Source: Desmonostoc muscorum FACHB-395
Lineage (GTDB): Bacteria; Cyanobacteriota; Cyanobacteriia; Cyanobacteriales; Nostocaceae
Assembly (NCBI RefSeq): GCF_014698035.1
Contig: NZ_JACJSF010000034.1
Location: forward strand, 16,228-80,227
DNA: 64,000 nt
Reading direction: 5' to 3'
This document shows positions 43,937 through 53,138 of this stretch, one piece after another. The position numbers were made by a program, and so were the translations under genes. Under the pieces are notes generated by a model. It saw nothing but the letters and a program-made list of their open reading frames with translations, ran no database searches and had not been told where the DNA came from. The first letter of the stretch is position 1. Each line of letters starts with the position of its first letter.

Positions 43937-45418
43937 CTATCCTATTCCCAAACGCCCAGCCAAGCCGGGAGTTAGAGGTAAGAGTGTAGTTATCATTAAG
44001 AATAGAGCCAAAAGCCCCAAAGCGGCTCTAGCATCATCAGGTTCAGTGATTTCATTCAAACTGGGGCGTTCTTGATCTCGTTGCAAGAAGAAAATCACGA
44101 TCGCCCAGTACATGGCAAGAGTATTACCGAGAGATACTAGTGCCAGTAAAATTAAAGTTGCGATCGTTGCGCGTCCTGCGGTTTTGCGTCCATAAATCGC
44201 CTGAACAATGCGCCCACCATCTAGTTGTCCTGCGGGCATTAAGTTCAAAGCGGTGATAATTAACCCCAACCAACCAATTATCACTAGGGGATGAACACTT
44301 ACCAAAGATGACTGCAACGCCGAACCCAAGACAACTCGCGCCAAACTTCCTACCAAAATCGACCCTTGGAAAAACTGATTGGGCAATTGAAATAAACTAC
44401 CTGGGTGAGAAAGTAGTAAGCCTGTCACCAGCATTAACAAGGAAACGATACCACCTGCGGCTGGCCCTGCCAAGGCAATATCAAATAATACCTTGCGGTT
44501 GGGTAACAAAGATTCAAAGCGGGTAATTGCCCCAAAGGAACCAATTTGCACTGCGGGTAGAAAGAAAGGCAAGCTAAGACGGATTTGGTGGCGTTTAGCA
44601 AGTAACCAATGACCAATTTCGTGAGCTACTAAAATCGCAAATATCCCAGCACCTATGGGCAAAGCTTCTTGAAATCGCCCTGGATTGCCAAAGAAATCAA
44701 AATTCAGCAGTAATCCCGCAGCTTCTAGATTTGTGGCAATGGTTGCTATTAACAAAATACCTGCAAAAGCTTTTTGCGATCGCAACATCGGCTTGGGATC
44801 ATTGCGACTGGGTAAAACAATTACCACTGGTTTGCCGTCTGTATTTTCTACTAAAAACAGGCGATATTGCTCACCAAGGCGTTGCTGCAAACTTGCAGTT
44901 AGACGGTTGTGAGTTTCTTCTGGTTCTCCCCGTAAATTGCCTTTGAAAATAGCTCCATCTTGATAGGCAATGGTTTCTGTGGCAAAAAACGTATCGATAC
45001 CAAAGATACCTTTAATTGCATTCAAGTCCTCTTCTGGTATCGGCGGAATCTCTGGTTTCAGTTCTGCTAGTGTTGGTTGTGGGGAATTGGCTTCAAGTAA
45101 GGAATTAGCAGCGAGTCTTTCTGTGGCGCGTTGTTTGAGGATGGCATCTTGTCCAGCTGCGCGTAACTGTCTGCCCAAGTAGACGTACAATCCGGCGGAT
45201 GTCACCACTAAGAACAATATACCCGCTATATTGATGTAAATCCCTGCGGCAAACAATCCAAAAAACAGGAGCCAGGGAGTCATCAACACCACCGACTGTA
45301 ACCAGGCTAAGATTCCCAGTTTACCAAAAGGTCTGGCGCGATAAAAGCCCCAGCCCAAAATGCCTAAAGCTACCAGTAGGATTGCCGCTAGGATAGAAGT
45401 TTCTGATAAAGTAAACAT
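43937..45418 (-). CDS. Site-2 protease family (M50, EGY-like) membrane metalloprotease
   Basis: About 493 residues. Two to three N-terminal membrane helices, a soluble segment with PEEDLNAIKGIFGIDTFFA and GEQYRLFLVEN, then the M50 core: zinc motif AHEIGHWLLAKRH near residue 263 and LMPAGQLDGGRIVQ near 391, with hydrophobic helices around. This arrangement matches cyanobacterial/plastid EGY proteases that cut within membranes. I start at the ATG at 45418 (MFTLSETSIL), where the hydrophobic N-terminus begins; an upstream start at 45508 would add 30 residues. A palindrome lies beyond the stop. Confidence 0.88.
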   Translation of the reverse strand: MFTLSETSILAAILLVALGILGWGFYRARPFGKLGILAWLQSVVLMTPWLLFFGLFAAGIYINIAGILFLVVTSAGLYVYLGRQLRAAGQDAILKQRATERLAANSLLEANSPQPTLAELKPEIPPIPEEDLNAIKGIFGIDTFFATETIAYQDGAIFKGNLRGEPEETHNRLTASLQQRLGEQYRLFLVENTDGKPVVIVLPSRNDPKPMLRSQKAFAGILLIATIATNLEAAGLLLNFDFFGNPGRFQEALPIGAGIFAILVAHEIGHWLLAKRHQIRLSLPFFLPAVQIGSFGAITRFESLLPNRKVLFDIALAGPAAGGIVSLLMLVTGLLLSHPGSLFQLPNQFFQGSILVGSLARVVLGSALQSSLVSVHPLVIIGWLGLIITALNLMPAGQLDGGRIVQAIYGRKTAGRATIATLILLALVSLGNTLAMYWAIVIFFLQRDQERPSLNEITEPDDARAALGLLALFLMITTLLPLTPGLAGRLGIG

Positions 45419-45550
45419 CTCCAAACCTTTGCTATTGAGACTAAGCCAGAACAAGTCCGGTATTGCAGATACACTTATTAATGTATAACGCCGCCTGTCG
45501 TCTGCCAAAATTATGCGGTTTTGCGTAGGCGTAGCTCAACCCAGGCGAGG

Positions 45551-45615
45551 GGTAAAAAAGTTCGTAGTCAGGACTTTAGTCCTAGATTTTTAAGCACTAA
45601 AGTGCTTACTACAAA
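45551..45615. repeat. Dispersed inverted repeat (GGACTTTAGTCC type), copy 1
   Basis: CGTAGTCAGGACTTTAGTCC, then AGCACTAAAGTGCTTACTAC: two palindromes whose outer parts also pair. A second copy is at 52977-53033. Confidence 0.65.
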
Positions 45616-45648
45616 CCTATCAAAATTTTTGGGACAGACCACTAGGTT

Positions 45649-45855
45649 TTAACAAATCGCACTCCCACCTTCAATGTACTCATAAGGTGGGGATAGGGAG
45701 CGGGCGGTGAGGATTGCATCTGGAATTGATTTAAAACTCAAGTAAAAACTTTCTTCAAGATGTATGACGAATCCCCAATTTTTCGGGTTATTATAGTGCG
45801 TATCTTGACCATCAATGCCACAAGCGAAAACCAAGCTAATAGGTATATGTCGCAA
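45649..45855 (-). CDS. Small hypothetical protein
   Basis: A 68-residue frame: MRHIPISLVFACGIDGQDTH, then WGFVIHLEESFYLSFKSIPD. No recognised family and no clear ribosome site. The middle reads like a folded protein and not like a repeat. It lies beside a possible IS200/IS605 end and could be a relic. Confidence 0.3.
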   Translation of the reverse strand: MRHIPISLVFACGIDGQDTHYNNPKNWGFVIHLEESFYLSFKSIPDAILTARSLSPPYEYIEGGSAIC

Positions 45856-45859
45856 GAGA

Positions 45860-46000
45860 AAGATTTGGGTCTTGGGAACCAGGACTCCTGCCCTTGGAGG
45901 GAATGTCAGACTTTCTAGTACTACGAAGTCCTGGAGGCTATTCCCGACGAATTGGGAAGCTCAGACTTCAGCCCTAGGCAAGTCTGACTAGTTCACAAAG
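45860..46000 (+). mobile_element. Possible IS200/IS605-type right-end remnant
   Basis: Bases near 45960-45990 contain TCAGACTT, an 11-base loop and AAGTCTGA, then CTAGTTCAC. A subterminal hairpin followed by a TAGTTCAC end is how right ends of cyanobacterial IS200/IS605 (TnpB) elements often look. No tnpA or tnpB frame is intact here. The identification is tentative. Confidence 0.3.
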
Positions 46001-46138
46001 TAATTCTTTTGTAGGATGGGTTACAGCTTTAGCCTAATGCACCTGATCAACCGGAAAAGAGAGCGATCGCATCATATATCAATCGCTCTATTGCCCAATA
46101 ATTAATTTGCCTAAACTCTATATGAGCGAAGTAGTATT

Positions 46139-47227
46139 CTAAGTCCAATAAAGAACTTCAGCATTTGGAAAGCGCCTACTAATCTCACTCTCAAAAAAGC
46201 AACGCAACGCCTTCATTGTGTCTTTCTCATAAACATACTTCGTCCCACCAAACTTATTACGCTTGGCACTGCGTTTCGCCTCATCCATCTCTAATTTTGA
46301 TTGCGGATACCAAGTTTGTAACACTTCTTTTGACCCAGGTGTGAACCGATGCGAGATTAACTCAAAGGTAAGGTTACAATCAAAATCCAGCGCCTCGTTT
46401 ATCTGGTCAAACAAACGACTATAGTGCATTTGCCAATCATCTATTGGCATAATTGGCGCAATAACCAAGCCTATTGGATAACCGCCACCGCCACGTTCTT
46501 GTGGTAGCGCCAACCGTCGCAACGCATTTAGCCTAGATGCTACGAATGCCGTGCCACCTTCAAACTTGCCAGAAATCGGTGCTGCATTAACACTCATCCG
46601 ACAGCGAGTATTCCCATTGTGTGGTAAATCGAGTAATCCATCCACAGCATCAAACTTCGATACCCAACGTAGATGTGCATTGGGACGAGTGCCGAAGTAA
46701 CGGATACATTCAGCCAGACTTCCAGTTAAATGCTCAATACCCAATGGATCTGTGTAACAGCTAACTTCAAAACTTGTGGTTTTCCCCTGTTGCTCGTAGT
46801 TAGCTAAATTCTCTAATATCTGCGGTAAGTTGGCAAAAACGCGGATAACAGGTGGCCCCGACAAGCTACCAGCCAAGTAGCAGTATTGACAGTGAGCCGG
46901 ACAACCTTCGGCAATGTGAAACTGCCAATCCGCAGAAGGTGGGATGGGACTCAGCTTAAAAGAACTGGGTGGTGCAGTAACCACCGCTAAGGTACGCTTG
47001 GCGATGTTGTAAGTATCCCGCTCAGACTCACCACGCAGTCCCTTCAGGCGGTTCTGTGATAGTTCTTCTATTGGTAAGTTAAGTGACTGCACACGTTTAA
47101 GAATCTGCTGCCCCCAATCCTCATCTAGGGCAGCAGGTGTAAACAGTACCCGTTCAGGTATCCACAACCTTGGCGATTTTGTTTGTGTATCTGATACTGA
47201 AACTTGGTCTGTAATGGTATTCAGCAA
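46139..47227 (-). CDS. Spore-photolyase-like radical SAM protein
   Basis: A 362-residue radical SAM enzyme with the cluster motif CPAHCQYC (Cys109, 113, 116), a C-x3-C-x2-C spacing. It is preceded by WQFHIAEG and followed by YLAGSLSGPPVIRVFANLPQ, as in the SPL family that includes SplB. TSFEVSCYTDPLGIEHLTGS, RWVSKFDAVDGLL and EGGTAFVASRLNALRRLA fit the family. Cyanobacteria do not sporulate, so the reaction is unknown (DNA or other radical chemistry). TTG start with GGAG upstream. Confidence 0.85.
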   Translation of the reverse strand: MLNTITDQVSVSDTQTKSPRLWIPERVLFTPAALDEDWGQQILKRVQSLNLPIEELSQNRLKGLRGESERDTYNIAKRTLAVVTAPPSSFKLSPIPPSADWQFHIAEGCPAHCQYCYLAGSLSGPPVIRVFANLPQILENLANYEQQGKTTSFEVSCYTDPLGIEHLTGSLAECIRYFGTRPNAHLRWVSKFDAVDGLLDLPHNGNTRCRMSVNAAPISGKFEGGTAFVASRLNALRRLALPQERGGGGYPIGLVIAPIMPIDDWQMHYSRLFDQINEALDFDCNLTFELISHRFTPGSKEVLQTWYPQSKLEMDEAKRSAKRNKFGGTKYVYEKDTMKALRCFFESEISRRFPNAEVLYWT

Positions 47228-47264
47228 TATCTTTCTCCGTTATTTAGTTTGCTGATTTCTGCAA

Positions 47265-47621
47265 TTAATTTTCCAGGACTTGCTTAATTCGTCGCTCTAA
47301 CAAATCAAGATCCAAACTGCCTTCATCACGGTTAATTCGGCGCACAGTCAAATTAACATTAGCTAAATTAACCAATAAATCTTGAAGAATTTCCTGCTGC
47401 TGACGTGCTTGGGTAACTTCGCGTGGTTCTTGTACTAAATCACGCACGATGGTATCTTCAGCGCGAGAGGCGATAATTGGATCGTTTTGCCCTTGAACGT
47501 GAACAAAGGTTCGTCGCCCTGGGCCTCGCTCCTCTTCTATTGGTATAACTGCCGTCACTTGGTCAGAACGCACATATTTGCCAAATCCCAAATGGACTAG
47601 CTCTGATGAGAGTATTTTCAT
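47265..47621 (-). CDS. RemA/DUF370-like protein
   Basis: A 118-residue protein. Residues 1-62 (LVHLGFGKYVRSDQVTAVIP, then ASRAEDTIVRDLV) resemble the RemA (DUF370) fold, which in Bacillus is an oligomeric DNA-binding regulator; the IGFGN-V-x2-x-I pattern is matched as LGFGKYVRSDQV. The C-terminal part is a coiled helix. The role in cyanobacteria is unknown. It precedes the radical SAM gene on the same strand by 37 bp and may be co-transcribed. Confidence 0.6.
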   Translation of the reverse strand: MKILSSELVHLGFGKYVRSDQVTAVIPIEEERGPGRRTFVHVQGQNDPIIASRAEDTIVRDLVQEPREVTQARQQQEILQDLLVNLANVNLTVRRINRDEGSLDLDLLERRIKQVLEN

Positions 47622-47769
47622 ATAATTGAAGCGTTATTTTTAAGTCTTACTTATATTGTAAAATCTAGAAAAGTGACTTAAAGCTATAGACCATACGGGT
47701 TATACCCAATTCAAAGTAGTAGTTTCCTTGTACGGTTACGGCAATGCCATGTCCCTACCCAATACCTAA

Positions 47770-48975
47770 TCAAGTGATGACAAAATCAAATAAATGATGG
47801 GCCATTTCCAATTTAGAACAAGGTGCGATCGCTACTTGCCGTCCTTGGCTATCTAAAAATATCGCTTGATTATTATCACTCCCAAAACCACTATCAGGTT
47901 GATCGATGGGATTGGCAACAATAGCATCGAGGTTTTTATTCTGTAATTTTTCTAATGCGGGCTTGACAATATCGCCAGTTTGAGCAGCAAAGCCAATTAA
48001 TATCTGATGCGGCTGTTTATGTTTTGCTAATTGGGCGACTATATCTGGTACTGGTTCCAGGGGTAAGGCTTGGGGGAGCGATCGCTTGGGCAATTTTTCT
48101 GTACTATAATCTCGTGGCTTCACATCCGCCACTGCTGCTGACATGACGATTACATCAGCGTTGGGTAAATATTCCAGCATGGCCTGCTGCATTTGCTCGG
48201 CACTAATAACAGGAATTGCTTGCACTCCTAATGGTACATCCCAATTAGCTGGGCCATGTACTAGGGTGACGTTTGCGCCTCGGTGAAGTGCGGCTTGTGC
48301 TAAAGCTAATCCCATTTTACCTGTGGAAGGATTGCCAATAAACCTTACTGGGTCAAGAAACTCCCGCGTTCCCCCAGCACTAATTAACACTCGCTTACCC
48401 GCTAAATCTCGTTTACCTTGAGTGTGTAACAGCGATTGGATGTGAGCCAAAATTTCTGGAGGTTCTGCTAATCTACCAGCACCGATGCGATCGCACGCTA
48501 ATAAACCCGATGCTGTATTCATCCCATGATATCGGCTATCGATCAATAGCTGTTGCCAATTCCGTTGCACCGATAGCTGTTCCCACATATCCGTATTCAT
48601 TGCGGGTGCTAACAGCACGGGACAAGTAGAAGCCAGCACGGTATTTGTGAGTAAATTATCAGCCATCCCGTAGGCTAGCTTTGCTAATGTATTAGCTGTC
48701 AAGGGAGCAATTACCATGACATCTGCCCATTCACCCAACTCAATATGCAAGGGACGAGAGTGAGTTGGTTTCCAGAAATCATCATCTGTGTAGGCGGGAT
48801 GACGAGATAGGGTGGCCATTGTCAGAGGCGTGATAAATTCTTGCGCCGAACGGGTAAGGATAACTCGGACTTCGACCCCAGTTTTAAACAGCGTTGAAAC
48901 CAATTCACAAATTTTGTAGGCGGCGATACCGCCACCTACACCTATTAGAACCCTGTTCAATTTTGGATTAGTCAT
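47770..48975 (-). CDS. coaBC: Bifunctional phosphopantothenoylcysteine decarboxylase/phosphopantothenate-cysteine ligase
   Basis: A 401-residue CoaBC catalysing two steps of coenzyme A synthesis. The N-terminal flavoprotein decarboxylase has GGGIAAYKICELV, the Asn motif PAMNTDMW and the MADNLLTNT block. The C-terminal CTP-dependent synthetase has ISAGGTREFLDPVRFIGN, PSTGKMGLALAQAA, VMSAAVADVKPRDYS and the KxPK-like KLPKR. Length and order are normal. ATG start. The next gene downstream on the same strand is the RemA-like gene, 148 bp away. Confidence 0.96.
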   Translation of the reverse strand: MTNPKLNRVLIGVGGGIAAYKICELVSTLFKTGVEVRVILTRSAQEFITPLTMATLSRHPAYTDDDFWKPTHSRPLHIELGEWADVMVIAPLTANTLAKLAYGMADNLLTNTVLASTCPVLLAPAMNTDMWEQLSVQRNWQQLLIDSRYHGMNTASGLLACDRIGAGRLAEPPEILAHIQSLLHTQGKRDLAGKRVLISAGGTREFLDPVRFIGNPSTGKMGLALAQAALHRGANVTLVHGPANWDVPLGVQAIPVISAEQMQQAMLEYLPNADVIVMSAAVADVKPRDYSTEKLPKRSLPQALPLEPVPDIVAQLAKHKQPHQILIGFAAQTGDIVKPALEKLQNKNLDAIVANPIDQPDSGFGSDNNQAIFLDSQGRQVAIAPCSKLEMAHHLFDFVIT

Positions 48976-49053
48976 GGTAAAAAGTTAGGAGTAAGTAGTA
49001 ATTTAGGAGCAAGTAGTTACGAATGTTAATTGCCAACTCCTAACTCCTGTACA

Positions 49054-49071
49054 GGCGCGATTAATCGCGTC
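49054..49071. repeat. Imperfect copy of the GCGATTAATCGC palindrome
   Basis: GGCGCGATTAATCGCGTC: one substitution from the family core. It lies downstream of the DUF2555 gene, in front of coaBC. Confidence 0.65.
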
Positions 49072-49086
49072 TCTCCTAACTTTCAA

Positions 49087-49299
49087 CTACGCTTCATCGT
49101 AAGGTTCCAAGTCTAAGAGGTAGATATAGGGTTCAACTAACTCTGGACGCTGAAATGCGATCGCTCGTAATAGATGCCAATCATTTAAACCATCAAAAGC
49201 ATTACTGTAATTATCCAGATCCAGACGTGTAGCCAGTTCTTCTACTTCTGCCGCAGTTATGGCAGCAATTTCTTTCCTGGAAATGCTTAGAGTTGTCAT
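49087..49299 (-). CDS. DUF2555 family protein
   Basis: A 70-residue acidic protein: ISRKEIAAITAAEVEELATR, NAFDGLNDWHLLRAIAFQRP, YIYLLDLEPYDEA, the whole DUF2555 family (cyanobacteria and plastids). Function unknown. The ATG at 49299 is chosen because GGGAGG lies about 10 bp upstream; a longer frame exists but lacks a site. Probably cytoplasmic. Confidence 0.85.
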   Translation of the reverse strand: MTTLSISRKEIAAITAAEVEELATRLDLDNYSNAFDGLNDWHLLRAIAFQRPELVEPYIYLLDLEPYDEA

Positions 49300-49453
49300 A
49301 ATGCTCGCCCCTCCCTTATGCAGCACTCGCCTTCAGCATGGGTTAAGTTGCGCTGAACGCAGCCACCCTATATATATTACTCATTAGAAGGCATGGATTT
49401 CGTGAAAATTTTCAGCATTTATACCAGAATTTATAAAAAATTCGTAATTCTGA

Positions 49454-50104
49454 CTAGCTAATTGTATTTACAACGAAATTCCGCAGCACCTTTAACGTTT
49501 GTGGATTTATTTCATGCCCCATGTCAAATTCATGGTATTCTGCCGCTAATCCTAGAGATTTTAAAGTGTCTCGTGCCTTTAAAGCAGCTTGCAGTGGAAC
49601 AACTTCATCATATTTCCCGTGGCTGATTAAAGTCGGCGGAATATCTCTTTGATCTGCCGTTAGTGCATCAGGATGTAAATACCCGCTCATCACAACTAAG
49701 CCTGCTAGTGGCAATTTTGAGCCGACATCTAAAGTCATTGCTCCGCCTTGAGAAAATCCACTTAAAATAGTGCGTGACAAAGGTATGCCAGTGGTACTTT
49801 CTAAAGATTGCAAAAAATCTATTAGCAGTTTCCGACTTTCTACCAAGCCTTCATACATATTTTCCACCCGCAGGTCATACCATGCCCTCCCTATAGGGGA
49901 ATAGGGATAAGGATAAGGTGCATTGGGTAATATAAACTGGTAATCAGGTAAATTGAGCAACGGTAGCAAAGATGCAACATCCTCAGCATTAGCTCCCCAA
50001 CCATGCAAAGTCACAATTAACCCTGTGGCGGGTTGAGAAGTTTCGGGGGGAACGGTAATAAATTGTAAAGACAGAGGTTTACTCCTAAAATCTACTTTTC
50101 TCAT
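49454..50104 (-). CDS. Phospholipase/carboxylesterase-family alpha/beta hydrolase
   Basis: A 216-residue serine hydrolase of the carboxylesterase/acyl-protein-thioesterase family: IVTLHGWGANAEDVASLLPL (oxyanion hole), LSGFSQGGAMTLD (nucleophile Ser), LISHGKYDEVVPLQAA (Asp) and MGHEINPQTL (His). Length is normal. It hydrolyses short esters, lysolipids or thioesters; the natural substrate is unknown. ATG start; monocistronic. Confidence 0.9.
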   Translation of the reverse strand: MRKVDFRSKPLSLQFITVPPETSQPATGLIVTLHGWGANAEDVASLLPLLNLPDYQFILPNAPYPYPYSPIGRAWYDLRVENMYEGLVESRKLLIDFLQSLESTTGIPLSRTILSGFSQGGAMTLDVGSKLPLAGLVVMSGYLHPDALTADQRDIPPTLISHGKYDEVVPLQAALKARDTLKSLGLAAEYHEFDMGHEINPQTLKVLRNFVVNTIS

Positions 50105-50346
50105 AGATCCTATCTCTTCAAACAGACTTAGTATTTAAGGGCATTTGTTGCTTACCCAAAGAATGGCTATATGTCATGTTGCGAGTAGGAAAAATTTAAA
50201 TTTTTTGTTTACGAGTACATAAATTTCACTAAAAGTTAATTTACCTTACACAAAAACCAATTTTTGATATTTTAGCGCCTATTGAATCTGAATCCCCAAA
50301 AACCATTCGTAGTAAGGATTTTTGATTTGCAAATAACTCTTTAGCC

Positions 50347-51147
50347 TTAGCCTTTGAAAATGATGTCGTACAGTGACAGCAGAATTTCCACCACAATCAG
50401 AATCACCACATACCACTCTACTCGTTGGCTACTGCTATGCTGCATGAACTCCAAGACTGTTTGTGCAGTTTGGGTAATTAGCTCTAATTTGCGTTCCAAA
50501 GCAGTGTGACGCTCACGAATTTCGTATTCATCCTCCAAGCGCAGATATAAGTTTTCTAGCTGTGGGGATTCCCAGAGCAACTCTGGCTTATCAATGATCT
50601 CAACTCGACCTACAATCTTATGTTGAACTAACAGCGCAGTCCCAAGTTGACGCAGTAATTCCCGACTCTGCCGTCTTTCCCTGTGTTCACGCTGGAGACT
50701 AGCTGCAAACGGTTCAATTTGATCGAATACAGTCGCTAGGCTAGTTTCATAATGAGACAGCACAACACTTTTAGCGAGGATATCAGCCACTATCTGCAAG
50801 CGTTCTAGACTAAATTCATGCAGTGAAATTTTTCCTTCCTTAACTCTCTCACTCTCTACAATGTTGAGATGAATTTCCACCTCTTCTGTCTCCGGTTCGG
50901 CAAAGGAGCCACGAACTTGAGAGGATAGTTTGGTCAAAAAGGCTACTTTTTCTACAGGCTCAAGGTTAAACAGGACAACTGCCCCATAGTCTAGCAGTAC
51001 CGCACAGCCGTGTTCACCGACTGAAACCATTAATGGCATAGTCGCCAAGGAAACGTAATTCTCCAATGTCTGTAAGTTAATATCCTTACCAAGGAATAGG
51101 GCCTGCGCTCTAAATCTATCTGTATCGTTAAAAAGAAGTTTTTGCAT
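50347..51147 (-). CDS. RMD1/DUF155 family protein
   Basis: A 266-residue protein: FRAQALFLGKDINLQTLENY, VSVGEHGCAVLLDYGAVVLF, then a helical segment (YEIRERHTALERKLELI) and one C-terminal membrane helix (WYVVILIVVEILLSLYDIIF). This is the RMD1/sif2 family known from fungal mitochondria, with bacterial members of unknown function. It is anchored in the membrane by its C-terminus. ATG start; monocistronic. Confidence 0.88.
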   Translation of the reverse strand: MQKLLFNDTDRFRAQALFLGKDINLQTLENYVSLATMPLMVSVGEHGCAVLLDYGAVVLFNLEPVEKVAFLTKLSSQVRGSFAEPETEEVEIHLNIVESERVKEGKISLHEFSLERLQIVADILAKSVVLSHYETSLATVFDQIEPFAASLQREHRERRQSRELLRQLGTALLVQHKIVGRVEIIDKPELLWESPQLENLYLRLEDEYEIRERHTALERKLELITQTAQTVLEFMQHSSSQRVEWYVVILIVVEILLSLYDIIFKG

Positions 51148-51471
51148 TGTCGCCCTGTTTGCTTTTCTGTCTGCTGATCTTGGAGGTTAGCGATCGCAAT
51201 TAATGCTTATTATCGGAGATCGCTACAATCTCAGCTTACCAATAAAGCTATCTAGCACTGGCGAAGGTGCGTTTGTATTTCGGTTGAAATTGGTTACACG
51301 TTTGGGGAGAATCAGTTTATCAACGCTAAAGAGGAGTGGGGGGTGAAAGATATTAGGCAATACTGCTCGTTTAAGAATTTTAAACTGGAATTTGGTTTGG
51401 GGAAAAGGTTAAAGGGTAAGGGTTAAAGGTTTTTTCTTTCCCCTTTCCCATTCCCCTTTTCCCCTTAACAG
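51148..51471. other. Spacer with low-complexity AAAGGTTAAAGGGT/CCCTTTCCCC tracts
   Basis: No gene is seen. Bases 51400-51465 carry GGGGAAAAGGTTAAAGGGTA and the complementary CCCCTTTCCCATTCCCCTTT, able to form a hairpin that could terminate the LLM monooxygenase-side convergent region. A HIP1-like GCGATCGC lies at about 51189. Confidence 0.5.
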
Positions 51472-52854
51472 CTATGCAAAGGAACCGACACTCACAGGTT
51501 CAGGAGCAGACGCATTTGTGGTGAACTGGTTTACTGGACGGGGTAAACCGAGATTTTCGCGCAGGGTACTACCTTCATACTCAGTACGAAATATTCCTCG
51601 GCGTTGCAGTTCGGGAATTACTAAGTCTACGAATTCCTCTAAACCCCCAGGTAGCCAGGGCGGCATGATGTTGAATCCATCAGCCCCACCATTGACGAAC
51701 CAATCTTCTAACTGATCGGCAATATGTTCTGGTGTTCCGAGAATTGTTCGATGTCCCCGCGCTCCTGCAATCCACAGATACAGTTGTCGGATTGTTAAAT
51801 TCTCTCTGCGGGCAAGATCGGTAATCAGCTGTAAGCGGCTTTTGCCCCCGTTGGTATCTGGCAGATCCGGTAGCGGCCCATCTAGGGGATATTTGGACAA
51901 ATCATGGCCACCCACTAGCCCAGAAAGCAGCCCTAATCCGACCAAGGGATGGATCAACTCCTGAAGTTGCTCATATTTATCCTTAGCTTCCTGCTCAGTC
52001 TTACCAATTACCGGGAATACCCCTGGCATGATTTTGAGATGGTCAGGGGAACGTCCGTATTTAGCCAATCTCCCCTTGACGCTGGTGTAGAAGGCTTGAG
52101 CTTCTGCCAATGTCTGTTGTGCGGTGAAAATCGCCTCTGCTGTTTGGGCAGCTAAATCCTGTCCAGCCTCGGAAGAGCCAGCTTGTACGATTACTGGATA
52201 TCCTTGTGGTGGACGCGCTACATTGAGCGGCCCGCGCACCGAGAAATATTTACCCTTGTGGTGGGGAATATGCAACTTTTCTGCATCGAAGTAAATACCT
52301 GACTCCTTATTATGGAGAAAAGCATCGTCTTCCCAACTGTCCCAAAGTTTGGTGACAACATCCACAAATTCCCTCGCCCGTTCATAGCGTAGCGAGTGTT
52401 CTAGGTGGTTTTCCTGACTGAAATTCTGTGCTGCGGCTTCAGCAGCAGAGGTTACAAGATTCCATCCGGCACGACCACCACTTAGATAATCCAGTGATGC
52501 AAACTTGCGGGCGAGATGAAAAGGTTCATCATAAGTCGTTGATGATGTTGCCACCAATCCGATATTTTCTGTCACCGCAGACAGAGCCGACAATAAGGTT
52601 AAAGGTTCAAAGTGGACGCTGAATTGTCCCGAACGGCTAAAAGCCTCAGACCCTTGCCCTCTATCCCAAACGGCTAAACCATCTGCGAGGAAAAGCATAT
52701 CAAATTTTCCCCGTTCAGCCGTTTGTGCCAGGTGCTTGTAATGTTGGAAGTTTAGACCTCCATCAGCCGGCGTGTTGGGATGTCGCCATGCTGCAACGTG
52801 ATGACCACTACCGGGTAAAAATGCTCCGAGTTTAAGTTGTTTTTTTGTACTCAT
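51472..52854 (-). CDS. LLM-class flavin-dependent monooxygenase (NtaA/SnaA/DszA family)
   Basis: A 460-residue bacterial-luciferase-fold enzyme of the NtaA/DszA type, which uses reduced flavin to oxidise C-N or C-S substrates. Blocks visible are KLGAFLPGSGHHVAAWRHP, FDMLFLADGLAVW, FEPLTLLSALSAVTENIGLV, TYDEPFHLARKFASLDYLSG, GRAGWNLVTSA, GYPVIVQAGSSEAGQDLAAQ and GTPEHIADQLEDWFVNGGAD. I start at ATG 52854 (MSTKKQLKLG), the family start; an upstream extension is unlikely. A TauD-type dioxygenase follows upstream on the same strand, suggesting organosulfur use. Confidence 0.9.
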   Translation of the reverse strand: MSTKKQLKLGAFLPGSGHHVAAWRHPNTPADGGLNFQHYKHLAQTAERGKFDMLFLADGLAVWDRGQGSEAFSRSGQFSVHFEPLTLLSALSAVTENIGLVATSSTTYDEPFHLARKFASLDYLSGGRAGWNLVTSAAEAAAQNFSQENHLEHSLRYERAREFVDVVTKLWDSWEDDAFLHNKESGIYFDAEKLHIPHHKGKYFSVRGPLNVARPPQGYPVIVQAGSSEAGQDLAAQTAEAIFTAQQTLAEAQAFYTSVKGRLAKYGRSPDHLKIMPGVFPVIGKTEQEAKDKYEQLQELIHPLVGLGLLSGLVGGHDLSKYPLDGPLPDLPDTNGGKSRLQLITDLARRENLTIRQLYLWIAGARGHRTILGTPEHIADQLEDWFVNGGADGFNIMPPWLPGGLEEFVDLVIPELQRRGIFRTEYEGSTLRENLGLPRPVNQFTTNASAPEPVSVGSFA

Positions 52855-52976
52855 GTTTGTATTTGCAAAGTCGTACTTATACTTTGAAAAATCTGGTAAA
52901 TAAATTAGGAAATCTTGGAAAGATATTTCAGTGGCATCTACTAATCTGTCATGTTTAAATTGATAGATAAGCAATT

Positions 52977-53033
52977 TCGTAGTAAGGACTTTAGTCCTTA
53001 TTTCTAAGTACTAAAGTCTTTACTACAAACCCT
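52977..53033. repeat. Dispersed inverted repeat (GGACTTTAGTCC type), copy 2
   Basis: CGTAGTAAGGACTTTAGTCC, then AGTACTAAAGTCTTTACTAC: same family as the copy at 45551-45615. Confidence 0.65.
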
Positions 53034-53138
53034 CAAAACTAGCTTGACAAAGTGCTATTTTGAGTCTCCATCCAAAGTCAATGGAAGGTTAAACCAGCAA
53101 AGGGGAGTGGGGAACAGGCAGCAGGGGGAGTGGAGTTG

